From the NCBI GenBank assembly GCA_035235625.1, contig CP141148.1:35527057-35591056 (forward strand): DNA of 64,000 nt, read 5' to 3'. A program made the position numbers and the translations under genes. The notes below the pieces were generated by a model, which saw only the letters and a program-made list of their open reading frames with translations, was not told where the DNA came from and did not search any database. Every line of letters starts with the position of its first letter. Within the stretch, counting starts at the first letter, position 1. This document shows positions 22,703-35,300 of this stretch, piece by piece. The DNA is from Saururus chinensis. Taxonomy: Eukaryota > Streptophyta > Magnoliopsida > Piperales > Saururaceae.

Positions 22703-23019
22703 TAGGGATGTCATTCGGGTTGGGTAAATGGTAAAACCTGATGCGTCCCAACCCTAATGGGTCGGGTTTAGTTTTTGAAAATTGACCCGAATATCAGGTT
22801 AGGATTTTAAGTGATCTAACCTTACCCGACCCCAATATAATTATAAATATAAATTTTAACTTTTTTACTATTATTTTTATAAAAATTTAAAAATAAATAA
22901 ATAATATTTTTTTATTCTATTTGGTTTAAACAAGTTGGGTTTGGGTCGTGTTCGAGTTACAATTTTCTTAACTAGTATTGGGTTCGGGTTTGGCAAAATC
23001 CGACTTGGTGGCATCACTA
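22703..23019. mobile_element. hAT MITE, perfect 8-bp TCTTTATG duplication
   Basis: A 317-bp non-coding segment starts TAGGGATGTCATTCGGGTTG and ends, on the opposite strand, TAGTGATGCCACCAAGTCGG, forming imperfect inverted repeats. It is flanked by identical TCTTTATG (22695-22702 and 23020-23027). Length, ends and the 8-bp duplication fit a hAT-type MITE. It lies inside the CACTA region and is therefore a later insertion. Confidence 0.82.
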
Positions 23020-23759
23020 TCTTTATGGGTAGTCAGATTGATATTTAACTATGGTAAGTTAAAGGTTTTTAATATGCCACTACTCAACTAAATATATTTA
23101 GGTGATTTTGGGCCAATGTGCAGTTGCTTGAGCCCAAGCTATGTAGCTTGTCGAATTTAGATCAACGACACACGTTACTTTAAGACTTGAGAAACAGTAA
23201 ATCAATGCAACAACTCACATAGCCTACGACACTCACCTAAAATTTTCTTTCAAAATTTTATATTTTTAGTTTAAAATTTTATCTTATAAACTTTTCATGG
23301 ATAATAAAATTTGTATTTATTTTGGTAATTAGTCAATTACTTTTTTAAAAGATTTAAAAAAAATAAAACCTGACCCAAACCTGGAATGTGGTTCATCACC
23401 TATCAAATTAATCTCATGATACAAGTGAACAGCACGTATGAACTCATGCTTTCTTTATGAGTCATTTGATCTACGTTTGACAACATAAGGGATCATAACT
23501 GCATGCATAACACACTATTATATTTTACATTTAACAATTAACTAATTATTTTAAGCGAACCCCCCAGTTGTCATCCACATCCAAGAAATCTTTTTTTGTT
23601 ATTTAAATTAAAAAAATATAATTTGATCGTACAAGGAAGTGAAAATGTAGTTGGGTCTTGTTTTTATCTAAAAGTAACCCAATACCTATTAAAAAATGCT
23701 AAACAAGCTCGACATGAACTGCTTATACCAAACCCTCACCCAATCCAATTATAGTTGAC

Positions 23760-24381
23760 TCATTTATAATAATTTTATTTTTAATTATTTTTTAAAAATC
23801 ATTAATGACATATAAAAATGTATAAACATTTAAAATAATTATTTATTAATTTATATATCTTACCCATTAAAGAATATTAAGATTTATTATATATCATAAT
23901 ACAAAAAAAAGAAAATATTCATAATAACTTTATTTGGGTCAGGTTGGGTTGCATTACCTAAAACCCAAACTGAATAGCTATTCGGATTTTACCGTATACC
24001 ATACTCAAGAGATAACCCTTCAAGGTAGGTTTATGATTGTTATAGTTATATGTGATTGAGTAAAAAAGTCATTTGTATCTAAATTTATAATTTTTATAAT
24101 TACTTTTTATTTTGATAATTACTAGCTCTAAGAATTTTTATAAGTTAATAAATAAAATTATATAATTATTTAAACTTTTTTGTATTTATTTTTCATAATA
24201 AGGTTATTTTTTAAATTTTCTAAATATTTGAATTGGGTCATGTTTAGGTATGCATGGATTAGATCGACAAATTATTATTTCTAAAATAGAAACATATTTG
24301 GGCTTCAAATAACCTAACCCGAGCTCAACTACCCGACTTTCTCAGCTAACATTAAGTGTTGATAACAATGCCTTTGATTTA
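23760..24381. repeat. Diverged repeat unit shared with 26.0-26.8 kb
   Basis: A landmark reading AATTGGGTCATGTTTAGGTA with TGCATGGAT, followed by CCCGAGCTCAACTACCCGAC and AACAATGCCTTTGATTTA, recurs near 26.30-26.40 kb, and parts recur near 26.5-26.75 kb. These are several diverged copies of one non-coding repeat inside the CACTA region. Confidence 0.6.
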
Positions 24382-25986
24382 CAGGGGGTTAGTCAATTAG
24401 GATTTGAAATACTGAATTTAAAATATGAGATTTTAGAATATAATCCAAATTCTTGGATTTGAACTGCCAAATTTTAAAATATTTGGATACCCAAATCTTG
24501 TATTACTAGAATCCCGAGATTTGCATTGTTGATTTCAAAATAATTAACTCCTAAAATTTTTTTTATCTCCAATTTTAAAATTTGACTAATCCATAATTTG
24601 GAGGGTGAGATGAGACGTTACCTGGCCACAATGGTTTATCTGGCAAGGATGGTGGCCTCCGCCAAGCTCCAGTCGCCGCATGAAAATGGCAACCTCCTCC
24701 AAGCCATGGAAGGCAGTATCGATCATGGAAGGCCGTATCGGCCGATATGGGTGCATATCAGCCGATACCGGTACAGAACGGGGGGCGATACGCCCCCCAC
24801 TATAATTATCGATACGTAATGGCTGTATCAACCATACCATATCAATACGGTCGATACGTATTGATATCATATTTTTAAAATAATTTTTTATTTAAAAAAT
24901 TAATTTTTTTATAGTCATCGATATTCTCATCTGTATCGATACAGCTTTCTATAGTATCGATACGGATTATAGTATCGACAATCACAGATACGGGTACGCA
25001 TCGATGATATGCTTTGTACGCTCCAAAACGGTCGTAAACCCTTTGATATACAAAAAAAATATTATAACTAATAATATATCATTATAATACTTCATTTTAG
25101 AAGGTCATATAAACTGATACGAGTGCTCTAAAATTATTTTATTTTAGAACCATACACTTTACTCCCTCTGTCCTCTACAAACTATTATTCCCTCCGCCCC
25201 ATATTAAGTGTTCTAAAATTAATTTATTTTAAAATCAAATAAGATATTTAATGAGTTATATGAATATTATTGAGAAACTCATACGGTAGATGTTTAAGTA
25301 AATGCATAATTGTGGAGCACTATATTTTAAAAAAAATTATGTAAACTATATAGACCCACTTATATTGATATCATATAATTTTTTTTAAAATATTTTTAAT
25401 ATAATAAAAACATAGTCATTAGAAGAGGTTGGATTGGAATTATATTTTTGTTTTTAAGAAAAAAAAAATATTTTTTTTAAAAATAAAAAAAATTATTTAA
25501 TTTTTAAATAAAAAAATATTAAAATATTAGAGATCGATACGTATCGGCCGTATCGATATCATATACCCGATACGGCCAATACATATAGATGATACGTGTG
25601 GGGGGCGTATCGCCCCTTGTACTGTATTGGTATCGACCTCTAGTGCGTGTCGACCTTCATTTTCTAGTGCATGTCAGTCTCCCTTTTCCGGTGCTTCTGT
25701 CATTTTACAATACCACCTCTAGAGGTGGTGTTGTAAAATCTCACTTTTATGTTATAAGTTTCCAGCAAAATCCTCTCAAATCACAATCCTAAGATTTTTA
25801 ACTAACGTTGTATTTCAAATACAAGAATCAATTGTTTAACCACTAACGCGATATTTAAAATATTGTAATTTAAATCTTAATGTAATAACGCTAGATTGTA
25901 AATATGGCATAGACAATTCTAAACGACTAACAGGAAATTTTAAAATACTAGAATTTATTTTCAAATCCTAATTGACTAACCCCCTG
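24382..25986. mobile_element. Inverted-repeat DNA transposon, TTA duplication (PIF/Harbinger-like)
   Basis: The left end CAGGGGGTTAGTCAATTAGG and the right end, on the opposite strand, are identical over 20 bp and similar further in (ATTTGAAA). The element is 1605 bp and flanked by TTA on both sides (24379-24381 and 25987-25989). An empty-site paralogue exists in this window: near 26390-26415 the same flanks read GATTTAGTGTCAT without the insertion. A 3-bp TTA duplication fits PIF/Harbinger, which is an inference. There is no transposase; another element is nested inside at about 24758-25640. Confidence 0.8.
24758..25640. mobile_element. Nested element with GGGGCGATACGCCCC palindromic ends
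   Basis: The left part reads CCGATACCGGTACAGAACGG and then GGGGCGATACGCCCCCCAC. The right part repeats this inverted (GTGGGGGGCGTATCGCCCC and TGTACTGTATTGGTATCG), giving an inverted repeat of about 40 bp that itself contains a GC-rich palindrome. More CGATACG and GTATCGA motifs lie near both ends. No clear duplication was found, so exact ends and superfamily are open. Confidence 0.6.
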
Positions 25987-25989
25987 TTA

Positions 25990-26780
25990 GTGTCATTGGA
26001 ATTTAAATTTTATTGTGCCATTAATGAACATAAGCAGCACATGCCATAGATGAACGAGACCCGACCCAACCCTAATAATTGGCATGGGTTTGCTGCTCTA
26101 AATTCAACCTGAATAATTATTCGAATTAGGTTCAGGATTTATGTGTGATCCAACTCAACCCAATTAAACTCATCAAATATAGTTTTATATTTTCGTTTTG
26201 AAATTAACCCAATAATTTTTTATTATGTAAGTTATTTAAATTATTTATTTATTTATTTTCATAATAAGGTTATATTTTAAGTTTTTCAAATATTTGAATT
26301 GGGTCATGTTTAAGTACGCATGGATTTTGTCGATAACCCAACTCAAGCTCGACAACTAGACTTTGTCACTAAAGTCGAGTGTTAATAACAATGCATTTGA
26401 TTTAGTGTCATATGCATTTCAATTTTATTGCACCATTTAGGGAGACAAACATCACGTTATAGATGAACTAGGCTTGGGTTAGTTTAGTTTTCTAAATTCA
26501 ACCTGATTCAAATCGAGTTCATGTTTTATGTGTTGATCCCACTCAACACAATTAAAGCTGCGTTTTATATTTTTATTTTGAAATTAACCCATTAAATTTT
26601 TATTATGAAAGTAATTTTTTTACAAAGAGAAAAAAATATGTTTTAAAAAATTAAAAATTCTAAAATAATAATTTAGGTTAGTTTCACGTTATGCCTATTT
26701 AGGTCGGGATCAAGCTTAATTAATTGGCCTATTCATCAGGTAGAGTTGGAGTTACTATTTCTTAAATGGTATCAGATTTA
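25990..26780. repeat. Two further copies of the 23.8-24.4 kb repeat
   Basis: Blocks with TTGGAATTTAAATTTTATTG, ATAGATGAACGAGACCCGAC and TTGGGTCATGTTTAAGTACG repeat with divergence near 25995-26390 and 26395-26780. They preserve the uninterrupted site (GATTTAGTGTCATATGCATT) that is split by the TTA-flanked element upstream. Confidence 0.6.
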
Positions 26781-26864
26781 CTAAAATCTAATGGCATCCA
26801 TGACTAGGTAATTTTATTTAAATATATAAAACACCGCATAATTGTACTCATTGTTTTAATTAAC

Positions 26865-26868
<4 letters not shown>

Positions 26869-26954
<86 letters not shown>
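26869..26954. repeat. (TA)n microsatellite, 86 bp
   Basis: A perfect TA run followed by a short CACATACATACATA tail. Confidence 0.95.
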
Positions 26955-26960
<6 letters not shown>

Positions 26961-27289
26961 CATACATATATGAAGGTAAGCATTATGTGTAACCCTCATA
27001 TTTGATCGGTCCAATATTTGTCTCAATTAATATTGTTAGTATCATAAAATTAATGTGCACACAACACGTGTAAATTTTATATTTTTTGTGACTCAAACTA
27101 AGGTATTATTAATGCATAAATTTTATAGAAAAATAAAAAATACTTATTCATTGTTATACATTCACATGTTTTTTTGTTATTTTTTCTTAATTTAAGTTTA
27201 GATTTATTTTATATATTAAATATATTACTCACATTTTTCCAACAAAAGCCTCTAAATTATTTATTATTATTTAAAAATTAGTGTTGCTT

Positions 27290-27660
27290 TAAATTATTTA
27301 GTGGTACTTTGCAATAAAGCGCCGGTGATTGTATTATATTAGCGGTGCTTTCTAGCAAAGCAGCTCTTTCTGGCAAAGCAGCTCTTTCTAGCACAGCGCC
27401 ATTGATGATATTGTTTATTATTATTTAAGAAAATAGGGTTTAAATTATTTAACGGTGCTTTCTGATAAAGTGCAGTGGATGATAGCATATCAGTGGCGCT
27501 TTACATAAAAGCGCCGCTGATAATATGTTAGTAGTACTTTTATAAAGCGCCACTGTTATATTAATTATTAACGATGATTGTATAATAGCGCCGCTGATAA
27601 TTCATCATTACTAGCACTGTTACAAAAGCACCAATATTTATGTGTCGCTGTTGCTCCACT
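27290..27660. repeat. Right subterminal repeats of the CACTA element
   Basis: Repeated TAGCGGTGCTTT, AAAGCGCCGCTGATA and related units occur in both orientations up to the CTCGTAGTG terminus, mirroring the left-end array at 17.4-17.8 kb. Confidence 0.75.
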
Positions 27661-27671
27661 TTCTCGTAGTG

Positions 27672-28408
27672 GACAGTATTGTCCACTAATTGACCATTTC
27701 TCAAGAGTTCCTATTCACGTTTAGTCCAAGATGCTACATCATCAACCTGAAACCACCCGCTAGTGCATTAAAATTTGTTACTTGCACGTGAAATTGTAGG
27801 CAGTGGATCGAATTATTTCGCTACACGAGACATTTGTGCAATTTCTTAATTTTGAAACTATCAACCGCGATTAAACATTAATATCTGATGTAATTATAGT
27901 CTTCTTGCAAAGAATGGAGGCAGTCCAATTAACAACTGCTTTTGATCCTGTCAACATGTTCTGAAGCATTCCTGTGTTGCGATACCTTATTAGCTTTAAC
28001 TTGTTAGGTTTTCCTGAGCGTTTTCCATATGGAATCCAAATTCTTCTGCTAGAATCAAATGTGCAAGAAAAGAGGAGCAAAACATTTCGATTAAATGTGA
28101 AAGAATTAAAGAACAACGCATCAGGTAAAATTCACAATGGTATTTGACACGCAGTGTGATCCCATCAGGTATTAGGCTGATGCCTTAAAAGAAATAAAAA
28201 ATCATGGGCTATATTTTATATTTATCCAAAGAATAAAATCAGATATCAAGCTAATGCCATAATTAGTTTAAGAGAAAAATTATCGTGCCAAAATAAGATA
28301 GGACAAAAATTAGTTTAAGCTTAAGTGTAGTCCATTGCTCACTAACTGGAGAGAGAACATAGTGTCAATACACACTTAAAGAAATAATATAATTACAAAC
28401 TCCATCTT
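27672..28408. other. Unassigned DNA right of the CACTA element
   Basis: A minus-strand frame at 27871-28116 (containing KPNKLKLIRYRNTGMLQNML) looks protein-like in composition but matches no family I recognise and has no gene context. It could be a gene scrap. Confidence 0.3.
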
Positions 28409-28770
28409 GTTGAGTTGACTTAAATATTATATTGACCCTTTTCCAATAGCTCGAGCTTTGGGGAACTTTGTTATCTTAACACGGTCTTAAAGCTTGGGTT
28501 CATATCCCTGCCGGGAGCAACTTTCTTCCTATTTGTGTTTTGGGGCACATTTCCCGAGATCTTATTATATTCTCCTCTTTCCTCTTGATATTACTGTCGT
28601 GTCCCCACATATGGACCCTATTAGAAACCCAAAAGTCATAAGTAAATAAAAAGTTATATTTTATATTAATTAAAATAAAAAATTTAAATTAACTTGGTCA
28701 GTTATAAAGGGGTGTGAGACAGTGTGAAGTCATTTATTGGTGTTATTTTAATAGGAGGGGTTCCATGAAG

Positions 28771-28921
<151 letters not shown>

Positions 28922-29113
28922 TAGTCTCTTTACTTGTTATTTTTAAGATTTCTCATCCATTCTTGACAAGAAGAGTAAGGAAGACTTAATATTATTCATA
29001 TATATTTGGTAGATTTTCTCTTATATATTTATGCCAAGTGAGCAAGGTATGCTTCTTGTCTTTAATTTTATGTTATTTGCCTTATGCTTTATCCCTAAAT
29101 AATAATCCTATAA

Positions 29114-29253
<140 letters not shown>

Positions 29254-29792
29254 GTTATGTGTCCACATGCTAAGCTTTGGTGGGTGCTTGCATATGCCGG
29301 GGGAGTGTTAACTTGAGTTAAATATTATAATGAGCCTTTCTCAATAGCTTGAGCTTTTGGGAAACTTGGTTATATTAACACGTCTTAATTTCAATAAAGG
29401 GAATTCGTTTAAGACCTTGTAAAGATGAGATGAACAAGAGATATAAATGCACTTCCGATTCACAATGCTTGAAAATCTGAGATCTTGAAGATGTACATTG
29501 TTTTTTTTTGTTGAAGTTTTACTTTGTTAAAGAATCTTTCATTCCTGTCATTGTTAAAATAAAATATGAGATCTTCAATAGAAAATGCAATCTAAATTTC
29601 TACATGCTGTTGGTAATGGATGGGGTCAAGGGGAATTGAAAAGAAGCCACAAAAAATAGTGGTTTATCCCTATTTGGACATGTTGAACCCTTTCATCGCT
29701 TCATCGTAATCTCACATTCAAATCAATGGTTGAGATGAGCACCACCTTCTCTTGCACTAGCCTCTCTATCTAGCATGCATGACAAGTAGAGA

Positions 29793-30480
29793 TATAACAA
29801 CCCAAAAATTTCTAAAGATTTTAAAAATTAAACTTTTGGGCCTAATAACCATTTTTCTTAAATTTAAATTATTTTAAGCTCTATTCATTCAAAGGAGCTT
29901 TAAGGTATTTGGTAAGTCTATGAGAGACAAATGTATCGAACCGAAGTGCGCATAAATCTAATATTGGGATCGTAGGCTACGGACTCGAGAAGCACGTAGT
30001 GGGGAGGGGGAGACTTCTAAATTATGAGATAACATGCCCTTTCATAGTATTATTTCGTAGGGCTTGTCAATACAAGTCCAACGGTATGATGAATGCACAA
30101 GTTCAAGTTCAGGGTAGTAAGTTATAGTCATTGGAATTTCAAAATTATTTTAGATTTAATACAAAATTTGTTTCATCAACGCCTAACATGGCACTGGCAC
30201 ACTGCATAGACAGGCTGCCAGCCACTTGGGGCTTGCAAATGTGCTACACATGGCCCAAATCCAATGGCCCCACCCCCTATAAAAGGTGGGTGTTGCCCCA
30301 TTTCTTTTTCACGCCTCATTCTTCTAATTTCTGCCTTGTCTCTAAACCTTCTCTCTTCCATTTTGAAGTCTTTTATGACCCGATTTTAGTCATTCAAAAG
30401 GAGAACTTAGCTAAATCGAGGGTGTGCTGTAGGAGGGTTTGCTTTTAGAGATAACCTTTTTAGAGAGTAAAAAAATTAGG
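29793..30480 (+). mobile_element. Possible LTR fragment with TATA box
   Basis: The stretch starts TATAACAACCCAAAAATTTC, similar to the TGTAACAACCC start of plant Ty3/gypsy LTRs, and contains CCTATAAAAGGTGGGTG (TATA near 30278) followed by a pyrimidine-rich leader (TTCTTTTTCACGCCTCATTC). No partner LTR, duplication or coding part was found, so this is tentative. Confidence 0.35.
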
Positions 30481-30765
30481 GGTAAGGGGAGGTTCTTATT
30501 TATCAAATTCTGTGAATGAATGATTTATTTGATTATATGAATTATTCATTGGATTTAGTGAATGAACTATTTACCTGATTTGTCGATGCTTTTATTTTTC
30601 TAAGTTGACTTTGACATATGAACTATGTGTGATCCAATCTTCCTTACTATAGTCCTCCATTTTGATTGTTCCACCTTCTTTTTGGAGTCTCTATAAAACC
30701 AACACCGTTCATGCAGCTCTGCTAGTGTCTTTTATAACCCAAGCCTTTTGAGAAGTGGGTGCACA

Positions 30766-31263
30766 TAAGGGTGTAAACGGTGTCCGGTGTCCGTTCGCAC
30801 TAAAATGAACAACATTGATTTTTGTCTGTCCTAAATACGGACGGACATGGACAAGGGTTAGCCGTGTCCGCAGCCATCTGTGTCCGCCAACTATATATTT
30901 TATTATTTTTATTTTTACTTTATACTAAGTTACTAACCTATGTCACATAGTTAATCTTCACAACAAGATTGTAAAAAATACATATTATACTCTCACATGT
31001 CTTTTATAACATCATTATTTATTTATTTTTTAGATTAGACTATCTTACTATTATTATAACTTATTTTTTAATTAATTTTTTACTAACCACCCTTAATTTA
31101 AGAACAAAAGAGTATATGTTAAACTTTCACCTTTATTCTGTCCGTGTCCGTCTGTTTCTATCCGTGTCCGTCATGGACAAATACGGACGGACAAGCACTT
31201 GGTCCGTGTAAAAACGGACGGTTGCGGACATGCCTTGTCCGCGTCCGTCCGTTTACACTCCTA
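30766..31263. mobile_element. hAT MITE with GTCCGTGTCCG repeats
   Basis: A 498-bp non-coding element has inverted ends TAAGGGTGTAAACGGTGTCC (left) and TAGGAGTGTAAACGGACGGA (right, opposite strand), with GTCCGTGTCCG and ACGGACGGACA subterminal repeats. It is flanked by 8-bp sequences GGTGCACA and GGTGCATG (6 of 8 match). This fits an older hAT MITE. Confidence 0.75.
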
Positions 31264-31271
31264 GGTGCATG

Positions 31272-32033
31272 CTAGCATCCCATTACAAAAAAAGGCTTGT
31301 GTGTGCAAAAGAGGCTTGCATAGAATGGATGCTCCCAAAAGATGAAAAATGATTAATTCTTATAAAGAATATGGTTATTTGCACCTCGTAAAAATCCCAT
31401 GTCACTCATTTTCTATTTGCCCTAATTTCATCTACTAAATTTCTCACCCATCCCCTACATCCAAACAAATTATTTTAACACTTCTTTACCCCATGCCTTC
31501 TCTTCTCCTTCTTCTTTGGCTCTAGCAGTTGGCACAACTACCACCACTGGTGGCCCAACCTCTACCCCCCTCTTCCTCCTCTTCTTCTTTCCTCTCCTTT
31601 CTCGTCCTTCTCACAGCCCATCAGCCCCACCTTTAAGGGTTGCAACAAAAGCAAAATTGGTTGCTGGCCCAACCAATGGCACATTTGAAGCTGCTTGGCA
31701 TGCAGGCTGGCTGCGGCTAGCAGCGCTTGGCAAGGGTGGGCTAGCACACAACCTGGACACAACCAGATTCGAGAAGGAAAAAAAAGGAGGAAGGGGGAAG
31801 AGGAGTAGGGTTGTCGTCATTTCCCCTAGTGTTAGAGTTGGAGAAATTAAGAGGATTTTTGGGGGAGGATGAGAGGGGTAAGGTCGTGGGGAAGTAAAGG
31901 AAACTGATGGAGAAAGGATGTGATACTAGAGCAAAGAAAAAACTAGAAGTTTTTTGGCATTATTTTGGGGACAGAGGAGTTTACTGAGATGCAAATAGCC
32001 AAATTTTTACTCAAAAGCATGTGAGAAATTGGA
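31272..32033. other. Unassigned intergenic DNA
   Basis: A plus-strand frame at 31516-31872 covers a CT-rich then GA-rich stretch and has no domain. I do not support a gene. Confidence 0.4.
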
Positions 32034-32348
32034 GGCCTCTTTAGGGGTGGGAGTGGGCCGTGCCGAGCCAGGCCTATAACTCCCCGACCCGAACTGGGGC
32101 CTAAAAAATCACTTAATAAAATTTTTCTTTCCTTAAGCCAAGAATCATCATCTGTCTGAGAGAAGTACAACATTCATCTATGCACTACGGAACTTCAAAG
32201 CTTCCCCGTTCATAGACTTAGGTTGTAGCGACTACATACACACAACGAAGCTTCATAGTTCATCGCGTGTAAACCAAAATAAAACTTATTATTATAATAC
32301 GATTAGACTTGAAAGTAGTTCTACCTAACGGCTACTGCATACATAAGG

Positions 32349-35300
32349 TGTAAGGACCCTCATCTTTGAACCGGTTTTGGTTTTCTTTAATTATGGGTTA
32401 TCGTGAGATTTGCGCGTTTTTTGATCTTATCCGGTGATTTCGTAAATAAATAGTGTTTGTGATAGTTTTAACCAAAATTAACTTCAATATTAGTGGTTTT
32501 GAGTGATTTTAAACCAAATGTGAATTTTTGAGATTTTTTGGAATTTTCACTATTTTCCCAAAAATTAGGGTTTTGGCGGGACCCCTGTGGGCCCCACCGT
32601 TGAAAATTTTATTTTTGTGTCAAATGAACTTAGACATACACTTAAGGTCCCACAAAAATTTTCAGAATTTTATTAGGCTTAAATTGTGCTTAAATTTGCA
32701 AAATACCCACTTTTAGCCTACTTTTCATATTTACACCCCAAAACTTACCTATGCCTACCCCAACCCTTACTATAAAAGGGCAAACCTGAGCCATTTCCAT
32801 TTTTGGGAATAGGCTAAGGAAGGAGGGCTGGCCTAATCCCCACTTAGGCCCGAATTAGAAGCTGATTAAGGTAAGCTTACTCTAATTAAGCACTAATCCA
32901 TGACTTTTATCTTAATTTCTTCCAAATCTACCATTTCCCCCTTGATTCAATTCGTTTTTTACCATCAAAAGCTACTGATTTGTGTTTTACTACAAACCCT
33001 AACATTCAAAATTCGATTTTTACTACCAATAAGCCCTAGATCTAAGGTTTAATTAGGGATTTCTTGGGTAAATCGATTTCTATTAGAGTTTAATTCAAAC
33101 TCATTGTGTTTTCAAGGATTTCAAGAAGGGTGACTCTTCAATCCGAGCTTAATCAAGTGCTGAGGTAATGGGTCTTCAAAATCTCTGTTTATCCATGGTA
33201 AAACTCTTCATTTTTGGCTTATTTCGAAATGGTTTGCTTGATTTAGTGTGTTAATGGTAAGATTAGAAAATGGAATTATTTAATCCCGATTTCTTAGGGT
33301 TTTGTATTATTATGGTTTGGTTTGATATTCTGGAAGTCAAGGAGGACTTTTGATGATGATTAGGGTGTTAGATGTGGATTTGAAGTGTTATCTATGGTAT
33401 TTCGGTTTGGATTTGCGAAAGGAAGAAGATGACTGTTCTGCCGTGTTGGCGATCGATCGGCTGAACTGAAAATTTCAGATTTTTGCGTGTAACCGATCGA
33501 ACGGCCTGAAGGGCGATCGATCGGCTACACAGAAAACTGTATGTTGTGTGTATGATGCCTATTTTGATGATTCCACTTTAGCTTGCCAATTTTATATGAA
33601 TGTGGAGTGTTTTAAGCTATGTTAGGCTACTGGAAATGCATGCTATTGAGTTTATAGAGTTGAGACATATGCTTAGAGATGGTGGGATGACTTATGTTTT
33701 GTGGCATGATGTTGGAATCGTTATCTTGAAATTATGAACGGTTGGTTCCCTTTGGATAAGCATATATTTTTAGTAGGACTACAATCATTGTTGGACTGAT
33801 TTGTCATGATAAATTGTGATTAATGGTGTGTGAATGTTGGTGATTGCCATGACTCAATGATGAAATGAGTGATGTTATAGGTGTTTAGCTTTTGTGGTTG
33901 AGTTTTGAATTTAACTATGATTTCAACGATTCTTCTACTATGATTTCCGCTGGAATTCATGTTTAGGTAGAAATTCACATGTGTAGTATGGTAGTGAGTT
34001 GATTTTTCAAGCATGTTAATGTGCATTATGTGAAAGGCTTCTACTAGTTACGCACACACACATGTGGGGGTTAAATGATGATGTTGAAGCTTAATATCGT
34101 GATTATGAATGATGCATTAGGGGCTGGTGAGAGCACTTATCATGATTAGGATTCATGTATGCTTTGCCCACGCATGTACTATGTTGCACGCATCATGAAA
34201 ATGGATTTCCAAGTGAGGCCTTAGCGTGATTAATCAAATTTGACCGATTGGATGCAATGTGATGGAATTGTGTGCCGGGTTTATCGGTCGTGGATTAATC
34301 GCAAGTTGATTGGTCCGAAAGGACATATTTTGATTTGAAGTTCCTGTGTAGAACGATTTGAAGTTCCTGTGTGGAACGAGTGCACTCCCCGGGTTGAGTC
34401 TTGTTTAATGGAATGATGTGGGGACGAGTTGTGTACTTGTCTTGCGGATATGTGAGAATGTTATTATGTATGTCATCTGGACCCTGAGAATCCAGTGTGG
34501 TATGCCGTGTGCACCCCGCTACCACGTGTTCTAGGGTTCTCTGTGTGAGAACTCGGGCTCTTCCCTCCGCAGGAGATGTCCCTGGGCGAACACCCCTGCT
34601 CTAGATTCTCTGTGTGAGAATGGGACATCCTTGGGCAGGATCGTCCAGGGCGAGCAGTATTAGGGATTGACAACCCCGATCTTTCTTGAATTCTTGTGTA
34701 GAATTTTGTACCCTGACACGCCTTCGTGGCCTTGTCTATGCTCCCGTCTGTGTGACGTTAATGTGTGATTACTCCTTGATGGAGGTTGATTGTGATGACA
34801 TTATGCATGTGGGAATATGTATGTTAGAGATACATCCATGCATGTTGATTTTGATGTTATGCATGTGGAATATGTATGTTAGAGATACATCCATGTATGT
34901 TGATTTTGATGTTATGCATGTGGAATATGTATGTTAGAGATACATCCATGCAGGTTGTGATGATGTTATGCATGTGGAATATGTATGTTAGAGATACATC
35001 CATGTAGGTTGTGATGATATTATGCATGTGGAATATGTATGTTAGAGATACATCCATGCAGGTTGTGATGCTATTATGCATGTGGGAATATGTATGTTAG
35101 AGATACATCCATGCAGGTTGTGATGATGTTATGCATGTGGGAATATGTATGTTAGAGATAAATCCATGCGGGATTGGTATGATGTGAATGCATGTGGGAA
35201 TATGTATGCTAGAGATACATCCATGCAGGTTGAATTATGCATTATGATGCAGTGTTAGGTGATATGAATGTATGATCAGAAAGTGATGCACCACGTAAAT

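Larger units (their letters stand above)
17356..27671 (-). mobile_element. CACTA (En/Spm) element region, about 10.3 kb, with captured exons
   Basis: The left end reads TACTACAAAAAAATTGATTA (CACTA with the first base changed). The right end on the opposite strand reads CACTACGAGAAAGTGG. Both ends carry arrays of AGCGGCG/CGCCGCT subterminal repeats, as in CACTA elements. A Transposase_24-type gene lies inside on the minus strand at 21075-22223. I did not see the DDE transposase (TNP2-like), so the element is probably non-autonomous. Host-type exons lie at 18.2, 18.8-19.1 and 20.3 kb. The 3-bp flanks differ (TGA left, GAC right), so the two ends could belong to different insertions or one flank has changed. 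Several younger elements are nested inside. Confidence 0.7.

Noticed and set aside
30131-30448. A 105-codon plus-strand gene
   Set aside because: It crosses a TATA-like site and pyrimidine-rich leader of a probable LTR fragment and has no domain.
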